Shown: positions 22,006 through 26,635 of the stretch, one piece after another | Layout of the letters: the number at the start of each line of letters is the position of its first letter | Position numbering within the stretch: position 1 is the first letter of the stretch | Origin: DAOVRL01 sp964459805 | GTDB lineage: Bacteria > Planctomycetota > Phycisphaerae > Sedimentisphaerales > Anaerobacaceae | Direction: 5' to 3' | DNA: 26,635 nt | Assembly (NCBI GenBank): GCA_964459805.1 | Contig: CAYWOD010000018.1 | Coordinates: 1-26,635, forward strand | Made by a program: the position numbers and the translations under genes | Notes under the pieces: model-generated | Database searches by the model: none | Seen by the model: only the letters and a program-made list of their open reading frames with translations | What the model was told of the DNA's origin: nothing

Positions 22006-23781
22006 ATGACAAAGAATGAGGATTTGTTGGCTTCTGTAAGTGACACATCTACTGAGAGTGAGTTTTTCTCTCCGGTTCCGCCGGGGTATAAGAAGGGTAA
22101 GACCAAGTACTGCTTTGTTGTGGGCACAGTGATGAGCGGGTTAGGTAAGGGGATATTCTCATCGTGCCTTGCCAAGCTGATGCAGGATAAGGGACTCAAG
22201 GTCGCGCTGATCAAGTTAGAAGGGTATCTGAACATAGACTCCGGCACGCTCAATCCATTTCGGCACGGGGAGGTATTCGTCTTAGACGACGGGATGGAAT
22301 GCGATATGGACCTTGGCACGTACGAGCGGATGCTGGATCAGGACTTGACCAGGGCGAATTTTGCCACGAGCGGGCAGATATTCAGCTCGGTCCTGCACAA
22401 GGAGCGGCACGGAGATTATCTGGGCAGGGACGTGCAGATGATCCCGCATGTTACCGGCGAGGTCAAATTGAAATTGCGTCAATTAGCAATCGAATCCGAT
22501 GCCGATATTGTCTTCATTGAAATCGGCGGGACGGTCGGCGATTTAGAGAACGCTTATTTCATCGAGGCGATGCGCGAGCTGGCCTACGAGGAAGGCCCGA
22601 ACAGCAGTTGCTTCGTGGCCCTGACGTACATCTTAGAGCCGAAGACCTTAGGCGAGCAGAAATCAAAGGCCGCGCAATTGGGAATCAAGCAGCTTATGCA
22701 GTTGGGTGTTCAGCCGGACATCATCGCGTGCAGGGCGGGCAGCCCCGTCACCGAAAAGGTCCGCCAGAAGATCAGCATTTACAGCAATGTGCCTATCGGG
22801 CGGGTGATCAGCCTGCCGGATTCGGCCAGCATCTATATGATACCTGCTATGATTAGAGACGTGGGGCTTGATTTCGAGGTGGCCAGGCTGCTCAAGATCG
22901 ACGACCGAATCGATCTGCGGCACGAACGCAGGGCCTGGGCCCAGTGGTGCGATTTCACGGACAAGATCGGCTCGACCGATCACCAGGTAACGATCGGCAT
23001 CATAGGCAAGTACACATCGGTCCGCGACAGCTACGCCTCGATAATCAATGCGCTTGAGCACGCCGGCATCGCACTCGGCTCCAGGGTCAATATAAAGTGG
23101 ACTGAAACAACGAACATAACCGACAAAAATGCAGGCGATGAGCTTGCCGATGTGGACGGGATTATCGTGCCCGGCGGGTTCGGCACGCGTGGGGCCGAAG
23201 GGAAAATAGCGTGCATAAAATATGCCAGGGAGAATGATCTGCCGTATCTGGGATTATGCTTCGGGTTTCAGATGGCAGTGATAGAATTTGCTCGCAACGT
23301 TTGCGGCCTGACGAAGGCCAACAGCACCGAGATTGAGCCGGAGGGCCCGGAGCCGGTAATCGACATATTGCCGGAGCAGAAGAAAATCGAAGGGCTCGGC
23401 GGGAATATGCGGCTCGGGGGCAGGGACGTGGAGCTAAAGGCACAGACGATGGCATGGAGGCTTTTCGACAAGGCCAATTCGGTCAGAATGCGGTTCAGAC
23501 ATCGCTACGAGGTTGACCCGCGATACATCGAACAGCTTGAAAAAGCCGGGCTGGTATTCTCCGGAAAGGCGCCCAATCAACCGATTATGCAAATTCTCGA
23601 GCTACCCTCTCATCCATTTTTTATGGGCACCCAGGCACATCCGTGCCTGACCTCGCGCCCGCTCAAGCCTCAGCCGATGTTCGTGGGACTCGTGGCGGCG
23701 GCGATGCAAAGACGCCGGCCGGGTGAGAAATTGCCCGATTGCATAAAAGCCGTCCGGAAGGTTTGCAGCCAGAGCAGTTGA
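22006..23781 (+). CDS. pyrG: Divergent CTP synthase (glutamine-hydrolysing type)
   Basis: CTP synthase aminates UTP to CTP using ATP and glutamine. From the ATG at 22006 (AAGGA 7 nt upstream) it has 591 residues, against about 545 in E. coli, through a 33-residue N-terminal extension and a longer tail. The synthase domain has the P-loop TVMSGLGKG (41-49), Lys70, Asp102 in DMDLG, Glu172 in IEIGGTVGD and the UTP-site KSKAAQ. The usual LDPYINVDPGTM is LEGYLNIDSGTL here. The glutaminase domain keeps Cys418 (GLCFGFQ) and His545, but the third triad residue, normally Glu in HPE, is Cys547 (QAHPCL). So it may hydrolyse glutamine poorly and use free ammonia, or another residue may stand in. It follows kdsB, which consumes CTP. 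Confidence 0.92.
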   Translation: MTKNEDLLASVSDTSTESEFFSPVPPGYKKGKTKYCFVVGTVMSGLGKGIFSSCLAKLMQDKGLKVALIKLEGYLNIDSGTLNPFRHGEVFVLDDGMECDMDLGTYERMLDQDLTRANFATSGQIFSSVLHKERHGDYLGRDVQMIPHVTGEVKLKLRQLAIESDADIVFIEIGGTVGDLENAYFIEAMRELAYEEGPNSSCFVALTYILEPKTLGEQKSKAAQLGIKQLMQLGVQPDIIACRAGSPVTEKVRQKISIYSNVPIGRVISLPDSASIYMIPAMIRDVGLDFEVARLLKIDDRIDLRHERRAWAQWCDFTDKIGSTDHQVTIGIIGKYTSVRDSYASIINALEHAGIALGSRVNIKWTETTNITDKNAGDELADVDGIIVPGGFGTRGAEGKIACIKYARENDLPYLGLCFGFQMAVIEFARNVCGLTKANSTEIEPEGPEPVIDILPEQKKIEGLGGNMRLGGRDVELKAQTMAWRLFDKANSVRMRFRHRYEVDPRYIEQLEKAGLVFSGKAPNQPIMQILELPSHPFFMGTQAHPCLTSRPLKPQPMFVGLVAAAMQRRRPGEKLPDCIKAVRKVCSQSS

Positions 23782-23838
23782 CGCCTGACCGTGAAAGGTC
23801 ATGTGCCCGGGGCATTGTTGCTGCTTTTCCGGTTCGTT

Positions 23839-24228
23839 TTAGTCTTTTGATTTAGCCTTGAGCTGCTCTATTTGCGCCTTGAGAGTCTCGTTTTCCGCAC
23901 GGAGTTTTGTGATTTCTTCCATCGCAACTGCCAGGACGTCGTTGACCTTTCCCTGAATATCCTGCTTCAGCTCTTTTTTACAGTCTTCTGTTTGCTTGCG
24001 GCAATCGGCGAGTTTCTTTTCCTGGCGTTTGATTTCGCCGGCGTGCTGGCTCTTGAGGCCTTCGATTTCCCCGGCGCGCTGAGCCAATTGTTTTTTTAGC
24101 TCGATGTTTTCAGCGGCTATAAGTCTGCTCTTTTTCTCACTTGGTGCCTGGGTTTCTCCACAGCCGGCCGCGAACATAAGAGCAACACCCACGGCCAAAA
24201 CAAATGCCTTTTGAACCGGTCTTTTCAT
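23839..24228 (-). CDS. Small coiled-coil lipoprotein
   Basis: The 129-residue product has a lipoprotein signal (hydrophobic run from about 8, then FAAGC with the lipidated Cys near 23) followed by an almost continuous charged coiled coil (about 35-125) with heptad Leu/Ile, ending EQLKAKSKD. It resembles Lpp-like or LapB-like spacer lipoproteins only in build; I do not recognise a family. The ATG at 24228 is set by AAGGA 7 nt upstream; 28 further in-frame codons upstream carry no signal. It is convergent with pyrG and has its own promoter at 24281-24308. Confidence 0.8.
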   Translation of the reverse strand: MKRPVQKAFVLAVGVALMFAAGCGETQAPSEKKSRLIAAENIELKKQLAQRAGEIEGLKSQHAGEIKRQEKKLADCRKQTEDCKKELKQDIQGKVNDVLAVAMEEITKLRAENETLKAQIEQLKAKSKD

Positions 24229-24280
24229 TTCAGCATCCTTTCGAACAAGTGCTTTGCAAAACCTACAAGATTTCGGCCCT

Positions 24281-24308
24281 ACTATATCAGCTACCGTCCT
24301 ACCGTCAA
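24281..24308 (-). promoter_or_regulatory. Sigma-70-type promoter of the coiled-coil lipoprotein gene
   Basis: On the minus strand TTGACG (24303-24308) and TATAGT (24281-24286), each five of six to consensus, are 16 nt apart. The predicted start lies about 45 nt before the ATG at 24228. Confidence 0.72.
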
Positions 24309-24317
24309 GCATCTATT

Positions 24318-26597
24318 CTAATTTAGACCCAACCAGTTATCGACAAATACCAGAAGGTCCAGCATATCGATGGAACCATCAGGGGGAATACCGATGTCAC
24401 AGTCAGAATTGTACCGGCCCTGCCCATCCTCGGTTGACCATGCTGCCGCCAATACCGCAAAGTCATCAAGGTCAACGTCTCCGTCCGGCTCGAAGTCACC
24501 GGCAACCGGAGTAATGAAGATTATCTGCCCGTGCCCGGTCAACTCGGCATTGACCGGATTGCTGAGAGTTACGCGAACCTTCCAGAGGTCCTCGATCGGG
24601 GGGATTTCAAACTCAATGTGCTGGACGGTTTCTCCGGGAATGAACTGCAAAGAGCCGCTGTCATAAAGTCCATCCTCCGTAACGATGGTGTAGTCCACTG
24701 ATACAGAACTTGTGGTGAAGGTGCTCAGACGAACAGGGATTGTGTCCGAAATCTCAGCCAGATCAAAGACATCCCCAAGTGTCGCCAGGCCGATTCCTAC
24801 TTTGTCGCCGGGTGTGGGCAAGAATCGTTCGAGCAGATCGAGCTGATTGGAGTCGTGCTGAGGGTCCCAGATTACGTTGTTGGGATGGTTGGCGTTCGGC
24901 GCACTTAGGTAATTGTTCCGGACATCCATCTTTGAAAGATGCACTGTCCAGTCATCCCATGCGCGGCCCCAGACGTCCCGCGTATTGAAGATAAGCAGCG
25001 AATCGCTCACCGTCAAGAAGCCGCCATAGCTCCAGTCGTAATTATCACCAAAGCGGGCTCCCACTACATTATTCGTGCATAGGCAGCGAACCGCATTGAC
25101 ATCCGGGGCATCATATCCACATTCGATTCCTTGTCCGCAGTTCAAGGTGACTGTGTCATTGACGCGGGCAATTTTTGGCCCCGACCAGGCCATAGCTTCG
25201 TGATAGAACGATTCAAACCAGCAATTATCGACCTTGACGGAACCTGCTGCGCTGGCACCTGCATCAATGCCGTCATCCGGGGCCCACCCGATGAGGCAAT
25301 CAGTCAAAGAATGTACTCCGTCGGTCAGATAAATGGCATCGTTGTCGGCATCGACGTAGGGATCGGTGGCCGAGGGGAACTCGATCAGTGCGCAATCTTC
25401 AAAGATTACAGCACCACCGTTGTACTGGCCTGCGGTTGTACATTTCTGAACAAGACAGCCCGTCATCGTCAAATAGGAGTCTTCACCGTGTCCGGCCTGG
25501 CCATGGTTGGCCACCAGATAGCAATCAGTCAAGGTCAGACGGGCGCCGTTGGAGAGGTAAAACAGACACTGGTCTTTGCGGTGACTGCTACCGTGGCCGG
25601 GATTGTTATTGAACCACTTTGAATCGGCGCCGCTTCCCGTGAGAATAGCGTTTGTTAATTGGCCTCGAGATGAGCCCGACTCAAAAAGCAAACCTCCCCA
25701 GGGAGCGCCGCTGTCCCGGGCAGTGAAGACAACGGGCCACTCCGGAGCACCATTGACGACTATATTACCGTCCACAGCAATTTCGATGTCAGGGTCGATC
25801 ATAATTACACTTCCGGCGCCTATGGTCAGAGTCGCCCCTGATGCTATTGTCAGCAAATCGCCGGTAACGCCGCTAATGCGAATCCGGGCGTTTTCTGGCC
25901 AGTCGGCCGAAGTGGCAATATCGTCGGAGACCGTTTGCCACGTTGTGGCCGCTTCAATTGTAATTTCCTTTGGAGTCTCAAGAGATTGAATTTCAGCCTT
26001 GTAGGAAATGATACCAGGTTCCGTAGCGGCCGGTAGAAAGACAGACCCGACTCCGCGCAGCAGTTGTAACCGGTGATCTTCAAAACCAGCAGCCGAAACG
26101 GCGCCAAAGACACCGAGGCGATTACCTAAATCGCCCTCCACTCGGGCGACGACCGGGATCTCAAGTCCCATGGGATATTGCGCGGGAGTGATGATCTCGA
26201 GCCTGGCGCCGGTGAACTCGGCCGCCGCTGAATCGATCGGTGGATAGGGAGTCCACAACGACAGACCCCACTCGGAATTGCCGCGTTCGGATGCCCGGAC
26301 TATAAAGCGAACCAGCTCGCTATCCTCGGTTCCGGAGGACTGGCCGCGCCGATGCACGTACAATTCGTAATACTCCGGTTCACTGACTTCTATGGAGACG
26401 CCCGCCCCAATGGAAACGCCGTTTAACTCGACCGTGTAATCAAAACCTTCCTCAGAGCCAACTGTGAAGGAAACACTATCTTTGTAAACTCCCTTGTCCA
26501 CTACCCCTTCGATAGAAATCTGTGCCGGTGCGGAGCCGGCTAATGCAAGCAGGCTTAAGAAGCAAACCAAACCCGGTATGAATCTCCGGCGCGGCAA
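24318..26597 (-). CDS. Secreted beta-helix protein with dockerin-like C-terminus
   Basis: From a TTG at 26597 (AAAGG about 9 nt upstream) the product is 759 residues. It has a signal peptide (MPRRR, hydrophobic LVCFLSLLALAG, cleavage after APAQ), an N-terminal beta domain with GVYKDSVSFTV and EYYELYVHRRG, a segment with ARIRISGVTGDLLTI and VVFTARDSGAPWGGLLF that begins a right-handed beta-helix (about 235-590), a Calx-beta-like domain (about 615-695) and two dockerin-type Ca-binding repeats at the end (EPDGDVDLDDFAVLAAAW and PPDGSIDMLDLLVFVDNW). The TTG is the only start that keeps the signal peptide whole. It likely acts on or binds to the cell surface or carbohydrate; no catalytic residues were identified. 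The gene appears complete at the window edge. Confidence 0.88.
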   Translation of the reverse strand: MPRRRFIPGLVCFLSLLALAGSAPAQISIEGVVDKGVYKDSVSFTVGSEEGFDYTVELNGVSIGAGVSIEVSEPEYYELYVHRRGQSSGTEDSELVRFIVRASERGNSEWGLSLWTPYPPIDSAAAEFTGARLEIITPAQYPMGLEIPVVARVEGDLGNRLGVFGAVSAAGFEDHRLQLLRGVGSVFLPAATEPGIISYKAEIQSLETPKEITIEAATTWQTVSDDIATSADWPENARIRISGVTGDLLTIASGATLTIGAGSVIMIDPDIEIAVDGNIVVNGAPEWPVVFTARDSGAPWGGLLFESGSSRGQLTNAILTGSGADSKWFNNNPGHGSSHRKDQCLFYLSNGARLTLTDCYLVANHGQAGHGEDSYLTMTGCLVQKCTTAGQYNGGAVIFEDCALIEFPSATDPYVDADNDAIYLTDGVHSLTDCLIGWAPDDGIDAGASAAGSVKVDNCWFESFYHEAMAWSGPKIARVNDTVTLNCGQGIECGYDAPDVNAVRCLCTNNVVGARFGDNYDWSYGGFLTVSDSLLIFNTRDVWGRAWDDWTVHLSKMDVRNNYLSAPNANHPNNVIWDPQHDSNQLDLLERFLPTPGDKVGIGLATLGDVFDLAEISDTIPVRLSTFTTSSVSVDYTIVTEDGLYDSGSLQFIPGETVQHIEFEIPPIEDLWKVRVTLSNPVNAELTGHGQIIFITPVAGDFEPDGDVDLDDFAVLAAAWSTEDGQGRYNSDCDIGIPPDGSIDMLDLLVFVDNWLGLN

Positions 26598-26635
26598 ACT
26601 TCCTGACCTTTCAAGTTGAAGAACAAAAGTCCGTG

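Noticed and set aside
1..26635. CRISPR arrays, rRNA genes, tRNA genes, complete insertion sequences or prophage genes
   Set aside because: I looked for regularly spaced repeats, RNA signatures and transposase or integrase motifs and found none.

Overview
The window reads as a chromosomal segment of a Gram-negative, moderately GC-rich bacterium, most likely a planctomycete of the Phycisphaerae type. The indications are secreted beta-helix proteins that end in dockerin-like Ca-binding repeats, 'PNDPND' stretches in exported proteins, a CMP-KDO synthetase gene (so a KDO-type lipopolysaccharide is likely), a zinc-finger anti-sigma/ECF sigma pair, and the kdsB-pyrG neighbourhood that is also known from Chlamydia. 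The assignment is an inference; no rRNA or other marker gene is present.

Layout. (1) 34-2257, minus strand: two tandem paralogous exported helical proteins, one carrying a C-terminal redoxin domain. (2) 2396-2583: a repeat element whose core recurs inverted at 18864-18973 and in part at 7537-7570. (3) 2757-9502, minus strand: a tryptophan operon in the order leader peptide-trpE-trpG-trpD-trpF-trpB-trpA. trpC is absent. The operon starts with a well-formed promoter, a 17-residue leader peptide with three consecutive Trp codons, and an intrinsic terminator between leader and trpE, which is the architecture of ribosome-mediated attenuation. (4) 9551-11736, minus strand: ECF sigma factor, membrane-anchored zinc-finger anti-sigma factor and an exported coiled-coil protein. 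(5) 12217-15027, plus strand: a large secreted beta-helix protein. (6) 15136-20026, minus strand: a ribose-type sugar ABC importer with permease, double ATPase and two different binding proteins, each binding protein having its own look-alike promoter. (7) 20230-23781, plus strand: kdsB, an HNH-type nuclease-like gene bracketed by inverted repeats, and a divergent CTP synthase gene. (8) 23839-26597, minus strand: a small coiled-coil lipoprotein and a second beta-helix/dockerin protein.

How the genes fit together. TrpE and TrpG make anthranilate, and TrpD, TrpF and TrpBA carry it onward; the indole-glycerol phosphate synthase step must be encoded elsewhere. CTP from PyrG is the substrate with which KdsB activates KDO for lipid A-core synthesis, so these neighbours are metabolically linked. 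The importer genes overlap and form one transcription unit, and the sigma/anti-sigma genes are translationally coupled.

Most noteworthy: the trp attenuator, an in-frame palindromic insertion inside kdsB, a CTP synthase whose glutaminase triad Glu is replaced by Cys, the HNH gene inserted between kdsB and pyrG, and a 48-codon GC-rich hairpin-forming ORF inside the trp operon.
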